Below, piece by piece: positions 31,940 to 42,000 of a stretch of DNA of 64,000 nucleotides. The stretch lies in assembly GCA_900543485.1 (NCBI GenBank), contig UQRM01000011.1:15565-79564 (forward strand). The letters are read 5' to 3'. The notes beneath the pieces are model-generated. The model did no database searches, was not told the origin of the DNA, and was given only the letters and a program-made list of their open reading frames with translations. A program made the position numbers and the translations under genes. Positions within the stretch are counted from its first letter, which is position 1. Every line of letters begins with the position of its first letter. The stretch comes from an uncultured Eubacterium sp. (GTDB taxonomy: Bacteria > Bacillota > Clostridia > Peptostreptococcales > Anaerovoracaceae).

Positions 31940-33198
31940 AAAATACCTTGCAGGCCGCATAAAACCTGCTTTTTTTGTGTCAATTTTTTAGTTTTTATAT
32001 ATGTTATTTTATGTTATTGTATAATATAATAAGGGATAAGGAGGGATCAGCTATGAATCTTCACATATCAAAATCAAAAAACGCAGAGTCATTTTATATC
32101 TGCAAATCTTTCGTAAAAGCAAATGGCAGTACTTCTTCTATGATTGTCCGCAAGCTGGGAACTTTAGAACAGCTTTTAGTCGAGCACGGCCCGACAAGAG
32201 ATGATGTTCTTACTTGGGCAAAGAATGAAGTGAAAATAGAAACCGAAAAATATAAAAAGGAAAAAGAAGCCAAAACAGTGTTGATCCCCTTTCACGCAGA
32301 CAGGCAGTTAGACTATGGCAAGCAGGTCTTTTACCGGGGCGGCTACCTTTTTCTCCAATCGATCTATTATCAGATGCAGATGAATAAGATCTGCCGGAAG
32401 TTAAAACAAAAATATAAGTTTAAATATGACATCAACGCAATCCTTTCCGATTTGATCTACGCAAGGATCCTGGAGCCTTGCAGCAAACGTGCTTCTTACA
32501 AGACCGCATTAGAATTTTTAGAAAAACCATCCTACAAGCTTCACGATGTATACCGTGCGCTGGATGTCCTTGGGGCTGAATGTGACCTGATCCAGGCAGA
32601 GGTCTATAAAAACAGCCATTTCATGGGGCAGAGGAATGATAAGATCCTTTATTACGACTGCACGAATTATTATTTTGAGATTGAACAGGAAGACGGCAGC
32701 AAGAAATATGGGAAGGGGAAGGAACACAGACCGAACCCGATCATCCAAATGGGGCTTTTCATGGACGGGGATGGGATCCCCCTTGCGTTTTCTCTCTTCC
32801 CGGGAAATGCAAACGAGCAGACATCGCTGAAGCCACTGGAGAAGAAAGTGCTTAGTGATTTCGGATGCCAGAAATTCATTTATTGCAGCGATGCCGGGCT
32901 GGGTTCGGAATCCATCCGGGAATACAACCATATGGGGGAAAGGGCTTATATCGTAACCCAGTCGATCAAAAAGCTGAAGAAAGAAGAAAAAGAATGGGCG
33001 CTGAGCCCGCAGGGGTTTAAACGGGTCTCCGATGACGAGCCTGTCGATATCACGAAACTTCCGGAAGATGACAAAGGGCTTTATTACAAGGATGAACCGT
33101 ATACCACTAAGAAACTGCACCAACGCTTGATCATCACTTATTCTCCAAAGTATGCCCTGTATCAGAAATCCATCCGTGATACACAGGTGGAACGGGCA
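31940..33198 (+). mobile_element. Truncated IS1634-family insertion sequence
   Basis: The element holds a transposase gene without its 3' third, so the right end is lost near 33,198. The left border is uncertain; I place it just before a hairpin (GCAGG 31,950-31,954, CCTGC 31,965-31,969, then seven T), since IS ends often carry terminators against read-through. No matching inverted repeat can be shown because the right end is missing. The base composition of the window changes here. Confidence 0.65.
32053..33198 (+). pseudogene. IS1634-family transposase, 3'-truncated
   Basis: The ATG at 32,053 follows AAGGAGG. The protein starts MNLHISKSKNAESFYICKSF and has two acidic residues of the DDE site: D in YYDCTNYYFE and D in YCSDAGLGS. 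The third catalytic residue (Glu in the C-terminal third) is absent because IS homology stops around SIRDTQVERAQ; the reading then runs into unrelated sequence and stops at 33,306. It cannot be active. Confidence 0.85.
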
Positions 33199-33249
33199 CA
33201 AGATAAGCGAGATAGATTTTCCCGACGATTCGCTTGTGCTTATGATAAA
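33199..33249. other. Short flank between the broken IS and the prophage, possibly cas9
   Basis: These 51 bases are neither IS nor phage. Read on the minus strand in one frame they give ISTSESSGKSISLI, which has the GK-x-I-x-L flavour of the region following FEFDGYRV in Cas9 C-terminal domains. This would fit the missing downstream part of the cas9 gene cut at 62,505. However the 5-bp target duplication expected for a Mu-like phage is not visible (ATAAA here, TATAT at the other side), so the match is weak. Confidence 0.3.
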
Positions 33250-33297
33250 TGTTATTTGACAAGCAGAATCAGAATTTTTGACACGCAAAATACAAAA
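33250..33297 (+). repeat. Left phage end with two transposase-binding-site-like repeats
   Basis: After TGTTATT come TGACAAGCAGAATCAGAA (33,257-33,274) and TGACACGCAAAATACAAAA (33,279-33,297), 22 bases apart. Both resemble TGCCACGCAAAACGCAAAAA at the right end, and the first copy is seven bases from the terminus at both ends. This is the arrangement expected for MuA-type end-binding sites. Confidence 0.75.
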
Positions 33298-33320
33298 TCA
33301 GAATAATTCTTATAAATATT

Positions 33321-33402
33321 AAAATCTCTTTGTTTAATCAGTTTTTCTCAACATAAACAATAACGATTGTTGAAAAACGGCTGATTTTTCAAAGAGATTT
33401 TT
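33321..33402. terminator. Long nested inverted repeat near the left phage end
   Basis: AAAATCTCTTTG (33,321-33,332) pairs with CAAAGAGATTTT (33,391-33,402), and a second imperfect stem (AATCAG..CAACA with TGTTG..CTGATT) lies inside. T-runs flank both sides. It may end the late transcript and also block transcription entering the phage. From 33,403 to 33,552 I see only AT-rich sequence without a gene. Confidence 0.6.
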
Positions 33403-33552
33403 GTTTTTCGTTTTTTATATGGAGAAAATTCACTTTAACAGCTTCTATTTTATTGATGTTTAAACAGTGTTTTTTCGGTCAGGTCTATTTTATTTACGGA
33501 GATAATGGAGCAATGTAGTATTATCATCGTAAAGAAAATAGCACTGTATCTA

Positions 33553-34302
33553 TCAGTAGTTTCTTATCAACAGTTCTTTAAAACTGCCTGAAGACAAATT
33601 GTTGTTCCTTGAAACTGAAACAATGTCGTAATCCCTATAGAGATCTCGAATAAACATATCATCGTTATAAGAAAGAAGAAATTTTCCTTGAATTTGCGAA
33701 AGCTTTAATGCAAGACGTTTGTGATCATTTTCCGTAAATTCAATATCATAATATTTCTCCGTTGTGTGATATGGCGGATCAAGATAGAAAAAAGAGTTTC
33801 GGCGATCATAGACTGTAATCAAATCCTCGAAATCCTTCCTTTCTATTAAAACGTTTTTTAAACGGTCTGAAATAACCGATAAATAATCTTTTGAACGATA
33901 TAGTGGCTTTTTGCTACAACCAAAAGATTTGCCGTCAGCCCCGAAGGATAGGCGCATTTTTATAAAATATCTTGCTGCCCGTTGTATATCGGTAAAACCT
34001 CGACAGCTCAACTGTTGGGATACATCCTGAAAAATTTCTCGACTGTTATAAAAGCCGTCTATTTCACGTTGAAGCTCTGAGCAATGATATTTAATACAAC
34101 GCATTAAATTAACAAGCTCGCCATCTGCATCATTGTAAATCTCTAAATCTGCTTGCTTTTCTTTAGAAAAAAGCACCCAACCGCCACCGCCAAAGACTTC
34201 TATGTAACGGTTGAATTGATCTGAATTTGGAAACATATCGCATATTTTATTACGCAAAAGACGTTTTCCGCCTATGCGTGGAATCGGACTATTTATCATC
34301 AT
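33553..34302 (-). CDS. Phage DNA adenine methyltransferase (D12 class)
   Basis: The 249-residue protein starts near MINSPIPRIGGKRLLRNKI and has FGGGGWVLF (AdoMet-binding motif I, about 49-57) and YLDPPYHT (catalytic DPPY, about 172-179), as in Dam/DpnM-type N6-adenine methylases. GGAGG precedes the ATG. It is the last gene before the left end, the place where Mu carries its mom modification gene, so it may protect phage DNA from host nucleases. The target site is unknown. Confidence 0.88.
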   Translation of the reverse strand: MMINSPIPRIGGKRLLRNKICDMFPNSDQFNRYIEVFGGGGWVLFSKEKQADLEIYNDADGELVNLMRCIKYHCSELQREIDGFYNSREIFQDVSQQLSCRGFTDIQRAARYFIKMRLSFGADGKSFGCSKKPLYRSKDYLSVISDRLKNVLIERKDFEDLITVYDRRNSFFYLDPPYHTTEKYYDIEFTENDHKRLALKLSQIQGKFLLSYNDDMFIRDLYRDYDIVSVSRNNNLSSGSFKELLIRNY

Positions 34303-34355
34303 AAGCCTCCTATAAAAAAATAATGGTGGGGCACTTTCGCCCCACCGATGTAATG

Positions 34356-35456
34356 TTAAACTTTTTTAAGATCTTTAATATTAAATGCTGTATTTATTGC
34401 AAGCACTGTGCTATCCGGAGATTTGTTAAGTACTACACGTTTACCGTTTACGCTTGAAACATAAAAACGTTTGAAATAAACCCAGTCATCAACACTTGAA
34501 CCGTCATAGGTTTTGCTTCCGCTCTTTATTCGAACGATATCTCCGACATTTATACTCGAAGAATCAGAAGCTGTGTTGCTTTCGGAAACGGCTTTTTTCG
34601 ATGAAAGCATAAGATCCTTACAAAACATCCATCCGGTATCCTGTCCATCAATTCCGATGCAGGCTTCTGTACCATCTTTTGATAATCGCTGAATAACAAA
34701 TTCAGCGGTATAAACAGCCGAAATAGGCTTTATACCATTTGAAAAAAATGCTCCTGATTTAACCTTCACCTTATCTCCGGACTTAAAACACGATGTTTTG
34801 TTTTCGCTTTTGGTATCTGTTTTTACAGAATCGTTAGTTTTGCCGCCATGCTTCTTATACCACTTTGAGGTAAGTGAAGGATAATCTACAAAGCAGATGT
34901 TGCTGTCGACTTTTCTGTCATCAACAATCTCTGTTCCCCACTGCCATATTTTCTGACCATAGTTAAACTTGCTCGGAACATCAGGATTATTTGTCCAGTG
35001 TGCAAGCCATATATCTATGCCAGTTAAGCGATCGCTGTCATAGTAATTCTGCATCCATGACGGATTGGCATACACGCCGGACGGTAAACCTATCGCTGTC
35101 ATTTCACTGCAGAATTTCAAAGCCATGTCAGTACGCTGTGCAGTCGTCAGATTATCTATCTGCACCTGTTCTTCAGCGTCAAAAAATATCGGATAAGCAG
35201 GCTTTAAGCCTTTTACAGCTTTCTTGCAAGCGGCAAGTTCTTCTTCAAAAGCCGTGTCTGTAGTGGCTTCAAAATACCAGAACAGACCGAAAGGTATATT
35301 TCGTTTCTGGCATTCTGAGAGATTACGTTTGAAATATGTATCTTCATCAGAACGTATGCCCGCACGAAGTATAACAAATTTAGCCCCGGATTTCTCAATT
35401 TTATCAAAATCGATATTTTCCTGAGCACGACTGATATCAAATCCTTTAATTCTCAT
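34356..35456 (-). CDS. Phage endolysin, GH25 lysozyme with C-terminal cell-wall domains
   Basis: From the ATG at 35,456 (preceded by AAGGAGG) the protein is 366 residues. The N-terminal GH25 domain has D7 in FDIS and the catalytic pair D93 and E95 in FFDAEEQV. Two SH3-like segments follow (about 230-290 and 305-366), probably binding the wall. It cuts glycan strands at lysis. It overlaps the end of the holin gene by 11 bases. Confidence 0.9.
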   Translation of the reverse strand: MRIKGFDISRAQENIDFDKIEKSGAKFVILRAGIRSDEDTYFKRNLSECQKRNIPFGLFWYFEATTDTAFEEELAACKKAVKGLKPAYPIFFDAEEQVQIDNLTTAQRTDMALKFCSEMTAIGLPSGVYANPSWMQNYYDSDRLTGIDIWLAHWTNNPDVPSKFNYGQKIWQWGTEIVDDRKVDSNICFVDYPSLTSKWYKKHGGKTNDSVKTDTKSENKTSCFKSGDKVKVKSGAFFSNGIKPISAVYTAEFVIQRLSKDGTEACIGIDGQDTGWMFCKDLMLSSKKAVSESNTASDSSSINVGDIVRIKSGSKTYDGSSVDDWVYFKRFYVSSVNGKRVVLNKSPDSTVLAINTAFNIKDLKKV

Positions 35457-35664
35457 CTGTGTTACCCTCCTTGTTATTACTGTCTGCAAGACCCTCGCCG
35501 ATAGTATAGGCAAGTACTGCAGCTCCCGACATCAAACAACCCGATACGGTAGCCGCTGTTTCGTCCGATCCGCCAAAAGCAATTATCAAACCGGTTATAA
35601 AACCGGTTAATGATAACCACCATTTACGGCTTGTTAATTTGCGTTTCCAGTCAATTTTATTCAT
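35446..35664 (-). CDS. Phage holin, phi-LC3-like
   Basis: The 72-residue protein has KRKLTSRKWWLSLTGFITGL at its start, a typical phi-LC3-type holin, then two membrane helices and a charged tail. It makes the membrane hole that lets the GH25 lysozyme reach the wall. It is directly upstream of and overlaps the lysin gene. Confidence 0.85.
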   Translation of the reverse strand: MNKIDWKRKLTSRKWWLSLTGFITGLIIAFGGSDETAATVSGCLMSGAAVLAYTIGEGLADSNNKEGNTDEN

Positions 35665-35681
35665 AGTTTTGTCCTTTCCGC

Positions 35682-35828
35682 CTATTCGGCTACCTTTTCC
35701 ATGCCCTGCTGTGCAAGGATTTTTTGTGCTTCTTTGCTGTTGTCGGGCACTACAATTGCACCTTCGAGTGTTTCACCCTCAGTTTCTATGCCGCCCAATA
35801 CAAAAGTGTCATCTTCAAATATCTGCAT
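35682..35828 (-). CDS. Small phage protein of unknown function (48 aa)
   Basis: This short gene begins MQIFEDDTFVLGGIETEGE and ends AQQGMEKVAE. AAAGGAG stands before the ATG. It lies in the 175-base gap between the tail-fibre-like gene and the holin. The acidic, compact sequence resembles the small proteins often coded between tail and lysis genes (XkdX-like position), but I cannot name the family. Confidence 0.65.
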   Translation of the reverse strand: MQIFEDDTFVLGGIETEGETLEGAIVVPDNSKEAQKILAQQGMEKVAE

Positions 35829-35839
35829 ATAAGCTCCTT

Positions 35840-38662
35840 TCATCTGCTGTTTGTGTATCGTATCATAAATGATAACGCAGTTGTTCCTGTCATTGACATC
35901 GTAACAGATCCGTTGTCTAACGTTACGCTCTCTGATGAGCCGTTGCTGATAGTCAACATCACACGTTCTATACTCGCCGTAGGTGACAGTGCAAACACTT
36001 TACGATTACGCACAGGATTTAGTGCATTATCATAGTATGCTTCGATTTCGACTACGCTGAACCCCTCGCCGTATGTTGTGTATGCGAAGGTTTTCGGATT
36101 GTCTTCAGTGACGCTGCCATATACAACGACATCTGTATCACATTTCCATGCTGACCACGCCCCGTCATTGCACCATCTTGTATAAGTCCGTTTTCGTGCT
36201 ACGGAAGTATAGCGTTGCATGGTATTAAAAGCCCCTGTGTTGATATTTCGGATATTGTCGACCGACAATTCAAACGGTTCATTGGCGGATATCGGACGGT
36301 TCTCAATATTCTGCGCAGATACTGATGCGCAAAAATACCGCTTACTTTTACTTTTATCTGATGATTCGTTCAATTTGATATCATCAAGGTTTACTGTCTG
36401 TCCGGTTATCTCTGTAGCTTTGAGATAATCCTTGCTGTCAAGCTCATAAGGTGTCACCGCTCCGATTTCATCAGCCGTGTAAGTGGGCTTACTGTCGGCT
36501 TTCGCCCAGTCCGATATGTCACCGGTTTTCAGATATTCCGACAGGTCAATATCGTAAAGGTTGACATATAACAGCTCTGACCACGGAGTATTTCCGTCTC
36601 CTATTTTGATACCATGCTGACCGCTTTCAAAGTCGGTTATACACATATATCCTTTTGGGGGTACAAATGAAGAATGAAGAGTCCACTCAGCCGGTGAACG
36701 CATATCCTGAAGTAACTGGGCTTCAAGTATTTCCGCCTCCGATGAATTTGGCTCAGCTACAGACTGAATCTGCTTTATCGAAAAATAATCTCTGCCTACG
36801 CAATAATAAGCACTGATTTTCGATGACCATTTATATGCAGAATTGTCACTGCTGTCAATATAGAGAACATCTGTGTCTCCCAGCTCGGGAAAATCCGCTG
36901 TTCCGTTCGCTTCAATCACTTTTGATACTGTTTGCGTTACATCTTTCTTTTCCAATGGAGATCGTGTTAATTGAACTGCCGAATTATATTCATCAACTGA
37001 TGAAAAAGAAACATCCACCGTTTGAGAAGATCCCCATGTATACTCTTCTGGATTAACAGACACATTGTTGTGAAAATTAATTCCAAGTATAACTCTGGCA
37101 CGTCCGCATGGAAACTTAGTAGATGGCGGATAGATTTCTTTCCACTTTAATGCTTTTGAAAAGTTACCGTGTCGTGCTCGTACACTTGTTTCAATTTTTT
37201 TTACTGTGTCTCCATCAACAGTCGTGTATTCGGACATCAAATTTATCCAATATTCCGTGTACTCGGAATATTGTATGACTCTCGTTATATCTAAATAAAA
37301 GCTAAATTTTACAAACGACTGTGCATATATTTTATCTGATCCGTAAATTCCGTTAAAAACAGTAAAATCACCACAAATAGCCCCTAAACCATCATTATAT
37401 GTTGCTTTGAAACCTTGAACAATAATATCTGTATCTCCACCATCTAAGCCATACGTTATTTTATCGTCTACGCTGTATCCGATTATGCTGTAATCGTATT
37501 TCAGATATTCTTTTGTCCTTTCGGAAATTATAACGGGATCATTTATAATGGTCGTGCTGTTGTATTTTCCTGCTCCCGCATTAGATGTATGATCCGCTGC
37601 GGCACTATACCTGTTTGACGACTGTTCGGTACTTTCGGCTGTCGATGTAATGTGTTCTGAAAAGCCGCTGTCTTTGCTGAGTGAGTAAGATATAGCTGTT
37701 ATGGTAACTTTTTTAGTTGCACCGTTACTCTTTATGGAGATTACGTCATCAGGAAGCAACCACCCTCTGCCACGTCTTGATATATCAGCGGCATAGTAAT
37801 GATAGCCTCCGAGCTTATTCCAAACGTATTCCATAATTTCTACCGTTGCAAACGGATTAACCGCTTCAAGCACTCCCGGCAAATTCTCGTCATAAGCAGT
37901 ACCGTTTGCATCAATATAGAATGCTGTATCGGTGCCAATTGTAAAGCGTATGCCTTTTACGGTAAATCCGCTGTCCTGAGCGACTGATAAGCTTTCACAA
38001 TCACCTTCTTCGATTGTTTCAACACTGTTTGAAGGGCGTGTAAATATCAGTTTATCATTTGCATCAAACTGGGCATTACACCCGTTGCAGGCGGCTATAA
38101 AGCCGATTATTTCACGGTATGTGTAATATTTATTTGTCGGATTTGTTGCTTCACTGTTAAAAACCGGCTTGGTTTTTATTTTTGCAAAGTCATTCGATTT
38201 TGCACTTATTGTAAAATCGTTTATTTTTCCGATGTACGAAAGCAGATCTTGATGCGTCGCAGGAAATGATAAGGTGTCAACCGTATCATCGGCACTGCCG
38301 TTGAAGCTACACGGCTTATCAAGATAATAAAATCGATCATATGCTTCTATTGTCACATATCCCTTTTCTTGAGTTAAATCTGTAATAAAAAATGTTCCGA
38401 TTTGTGCCAATGCGGTAAATCCGATAAATACAGTCACTTTATAATCATCCATGGTCGGTAACATCGTTGCACGGATTGTTGCAGTCAGTCGTGCTGCCGC
38501 TGTTCCACCTACACTAAGACCGCCATCAGACGTGGAACGGGAAATATCTAAAGATACTATATCTTCTATTCCGTAATCTACAGATCCGATTGAAATTTTT
38601 GCATTGATATTTCTTACAGGCTTGGTAGCGTTGGTCTTATAATTTGATGATACCGAAATCAT
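35840..38662 (-). CDS. Large tail-tip protein fused to a receptor-binding tail-fibre region
   Basis: The 940-residue protein begins like a phage tail endopeptidase/baseplate hub (about 1-380). The C-terminal part has IKIGDGNTPWSELLYV, the strand of tail-fibre/Mtd-N-type modules, and then a pyocin-knob-like segment (about 790-870) with NTGAFNTMQRYTSVARKRTY and WCNDGAWSAWKCD. It probably forms the tail tip and touches the host surface. It overlaps the upstream 114-residue tail gene by four bases. No chaperone or variable repeat is seen. Confidence 0.75.
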   Translation of the reverse strand: MISVSSNYKTNATKPVRNINAKISIGSVDYGIEDIVSLDISRSTSDGGLSVGGTAAARLTATIRATMLPTMDDYKVTVFIGFTALAQIGTFFITDLTQEKGYVTIEAYDRFYYLDKPCSFNGSADDTVDTLSFPATHQDLLSYIGKINDFTISAKSNDFAKIKTKPVFNSEATNPTNKYYTYREIIGFIAACNGCNAQFDANDKLIFTRPSNSVETIEEGDCESLSVAQDSGFTVKGIRFTIGTDTAFYIDANGTAYDENLPGVLEAVNPFATVEIMEYVWNKLGGYHYYAADISRRGRGWLLPDDVISIKSNGATKKVTITAISYSLSKDSGFSEHITSTAESTEQSSNRYSAAADHTSNAGAGKYNSTTIINDPVIISERTKEYLKYDYSIIGYSVDDKITYGLDGGDTDIIVQGFKATYNDGLGAICGDFTVFNGIYGSDKIYAQSFVKFSFYLDITRVIQYSEYTEYWINLMSEYTTVDGDTVKKIETSVRARHGNFSKALKWKEIYPPSTKFPCGRARVILGINFHNNVSVNPEEYTWGSSQTVDVSFSSVDEYNSAVQLTRSPLEKKDVTQTVSKVIEANGTADFPELGDTDVLYIDSSDNSAYKWSSKISAYYCVGRDYFSIKQIQSVAEPNSSEAEILEAQLLQDMRSPAEWTLHSSFVPPKGYMCITDFESGQHGIKIGDGNTPWSELLYVNLYDIDLSEYLKTGDISDWAKADSKPTYTADEIGAVTPYELDSKDYLKATEITGQTVNLDDIKLNESSDKSKSKRYFCASVSAQNIENRPISANEPFELSVDNIRNINTGAFNTMQRYTSVARKRTYTRWCNDGAWSAWKCDTDVVVYGSVTEDNPKTFAYTTYGEGFSVVEIEAYYDNALNPVRNRKVFALSPTASIERVMLTISNGSSESVTLDNGSVTMSMTGTTALSFMIRYTNSR

Positions 38663-39003
38663 ATTTCTTCCACCTCCACTGACACATCTTTATAACAATC
38701 TCCGAGCTTTACATCGGTAAAAGCATACGGCGCAGATATATCACCTTTTGCATGAACGGTATAAGAATCACCGTTTACCTCAAGCGTGAAACTACTGCTT
38801 TTTAATATAGCGAAAACAGACGTCCATTTTGCCGCAGGAATTATGCCAAAAACGACAGAACCGGAGATTTTAAAATCTCCGAATCTGTCCGTATAAGCCG
38901 TTCCATTCAGACTATACGAAGTGCTTTCACCACGGCAAGAATGACGGAGATCGCATTTGGTAATGTATTCCGATAAGTCTATATTGTTAATTTTCACCGT
39001 CAT
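38659..39003 (-). CDS. Phage minor tail protein (distal-tail-like position)
   Basis: A 114-residue beta-rich protein sits between the tape measure and the tail-tip gene, where distal tail proteins are usually coded. It starts MTVKINNIDLSEYITKC. I see no specific motif. It overlaps the next gene by four bases. The role is inferred from position only. Confidence 0.6.
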   Translation of the reverse strand: MTVKINNIDLSEYITKCDLRHSCRGESTSYSLNGTAYTDRFGDFKISGSVVFGIIPAAKWTSVFAILKSSSFTLEVNGDSYTVHAKGDISAPYAFTDVKLGDCYKDVSVEVEEI

Positions 39004-39014
39004 ATCTGTACCTC

Positions 39015-42000
39015 CTATAATGGTGATTTACCGGTTTGCTTTTGAATTTTCTTTATCCCCTTGACGGTAGCTTTTGCAAGTGTGTAATCATTTGTTTTCA
39101 GCGTGACATCAAGCGTATACTGCATCTTTTCCTGTGCAGTTTTCAACTTTTTAAGTTCTGATACCACATCGTTAAGCGTAGCATCTGCTTTTTCTGCCGA
39201 AGCCGATACCCTTGATGCCGACGATAAGCCGCTTATAAGCTTACCCGATTTGCTGTTACCGACTTTGCTTGCACCTATGCCTGCGGCGAGCTTTGCGTTT
39301 GTGGTATCAACATTATCCCAAACTGTCGGTATGTAAGACGTAATATTGATATTTTGCATACCGCTGCTTGAACTGCTCGAACTAGTTTTCTTTGATGATG
39401 AGCTTAAAGAGCTTTTAGACTTTGTGCTTGAAGAACTTTTTTTCTTAGTGCTTGACGAGCTTGACGTTTTCTTTTCTTCTTTTGCTTCAGGTACATAAGC
39501 ATAGTCAGATGCGCTGTAGGTTGATGGCGTATAAGAATATGTAGGTGCTTTATACGATGTTTTTCCCGCACTGCTATATGAATAATTTGTTCCGGCACCG
39601 GTATATCCTAAAGCTGCTTTTCCTTTACGCTCCTCTTCTTCAGCAATGCTTTGACTATAAGAAAAATTACCTTCCTCCTCTGAATAACCCTGAGAATAAA
39701 GTCCGTTATTATTTCTGACGTTGTTATACCACTCTTTAACCTTATCCTCATTGACATAATCCTTTAATTGTGAATTGAAATATTCTTTCTTTTCCGCTGT
39801 ATCAAGGAATTTGTTTTTGGCATTTGATAATGCCTCATCGGCTGATTTACCGCTTCGCAGTTCTTTAACGATATATGAATTCATATTGCTTTGCAAATCG
39901 TTATATTTCGTACTCAGCTCATTTGCTCTGATTTCTTCCTGATGCGTAGCAGCATACATTTCTTCGCCGATTTTCTGACAAGCCTCTTTAACCTCGTTAT
40001 ACCAATTTGTGAGATTAGTACCGAATATTGAATCTATGGTGCTTAGAACACCATCAAACAGATTAACAAGACCGTTTCCGAAAGATTCAAAGCCGCCCAT
40101 AATATCACCGGATAAGAAATTTGTAACGCCGGAAAAAACATCTGCAAGTGAATTAACAAGCCCCGCAACAATATCAAGAGCCGGACCGAGTATCTGTAAC
40201 AGCACATCTGCAAGCGATGATATTACAGGCATAATAGGCGATAATGCGCCATCAATAAGACCGATAACAGCTGATAGCAACTTCCCGACTGCTGAGATAA
40301 CAGTACCGAGCGGTTCGGCAAGCTCAGCCACCAGTTCCAGAATCGGAGTAAGCAGTTCGATTACGACATCAAGTATCGGCAGTAAAGCCTCTATTACTTC
40401 CATTAGAGGTGGAAGAAGCGTATCCACGATCTTGATTATCGGCGGTAACAGCTTATCAAAGAGCTTAATCAATGTAGGAACAAGCTTCTGAATTATACGA
40501 GTGACACTTTCCATTATCGGCTTAAGCAATTCCATAAACTGAGGAAGTATCCCTGTGATCAGCTCGATGAGCGGCGGAATAAGATCCGAAACGCTGTCAA
40601 GTATCGGCTTAACCTGCTCAATTATCTGTGGCAAAAGCTCCGAAATAATCGGTTCGATAAGCTCAATAATATCCTTAAGTACAGGAATAATCTGTTCGCC
40701 GAGCGGAATCAGAAGCAGTTCAATTGTACGGGAAAGTCCGTTGCACATATCGGATAAGCTGTTGTATTTAACGCCTTCCATCTCGCCCAGTTTGTCCCGG
40801 GTTTTATCGATGCTATCGCCAATTTGAGCCATAGCAAGAACTGCATCTTCACCGAGATCTTCCCACTTTGTGCCGTAAAGCGCAACACCGGCGGCATTGC
40901 GGTCTACATCACTTTCGCAGGCGGCGAGCTTTTCGTTAACAAGCTTGAATGCCTGATATGCACGATCGCCACCTGCGGCAAATTCTTCGCCGAGCTTTGT
41001 TGCATCAAGACCGAGTAAAGCCATACCGTCAGCTGTAGTCTGACTGCCATCCTTTGCTCTGATAGAAAACTCTTTAAAAGCATCATTCAGAAAATCAACT
41101 TGAAACGCACCGTTTTTTGCGCCTTCTGCCATCATAGACATGGCTTCTTCGGCAGTAAAGCCCATATCAGCATAGTAAGTGCTGTACTCGGCAAGCTGAT
41201 CGGCTATGTCACCGTTCTGATTTAAGCCCTTTTCTGCACCCTGAGCAAGGAGATTATACGCTTCCTCGGCTGTAATGCCAAACTGCTTCATTAGAGCATT
41301 TGCTCCACGGATACCATCAGAAACGTCTATATCGTATGTATCTGATAAAAGATATGTGCTTTCAATAACCTTTTGAAGCTCATCGTCTGTGACGTCTTTC
41401 ATCTGCTGCTTGATAAGAGCGAGCGTGTTGGATATATCATCAAAGCTTTCGCCATAATTATCACCGTAAACTTTCTTGATGATGTCACCGTATTTTTCGG
41501 CTTCTTCCGCCGTAAGACTGAGTGATGCGGTTAGCTGCTTATTTGCTTTATCAAGATCGTTTGCTGCGGATATAGCTTTTCCTGTTGCCGCTACAGCTAC
41601 CGTGCCTGCTGCAGCAAGTCCGGCACCAACAGCAACGCCGATGCCTTTTCCGACGCCTTTAAGACCTGTGCCGATTTTTGAGCCTATGCCGGAAGTCTTC
41701 TTTTCGACTTCTGAAGAAAGCGTATCGGTACTGTTGATAATTTCTTGCGTATCCTTTTTATAATTATCAACTACTTTGTCGCCTTCTTTTTTTGCAGTCT
41801 GCGTTACAGCTTCCTTGTTTTTCTTTTCGGTCTGCACTACTTTGTCAGACTGCTTCTTTGCTGTGTCTGTTATATTCTTCTGCGTCTTGGAATTGTCGTT
41901 CTCTATTTCATCGTTTGCTTTTTTCACAGCCTGCGAAATGTTTTCCTGCGCCTTTTCAACGACTTCTTCCTGTTTTTTTGCACCTTTTTGAGCCGCTTCG

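Noticed and set aside
32518-33288. 256-codon minus-strand reading frame over the IS
   Set aside because: Nearly all of it is antisense to the transposase; only its first residues, outside the IS, might be Cas9.
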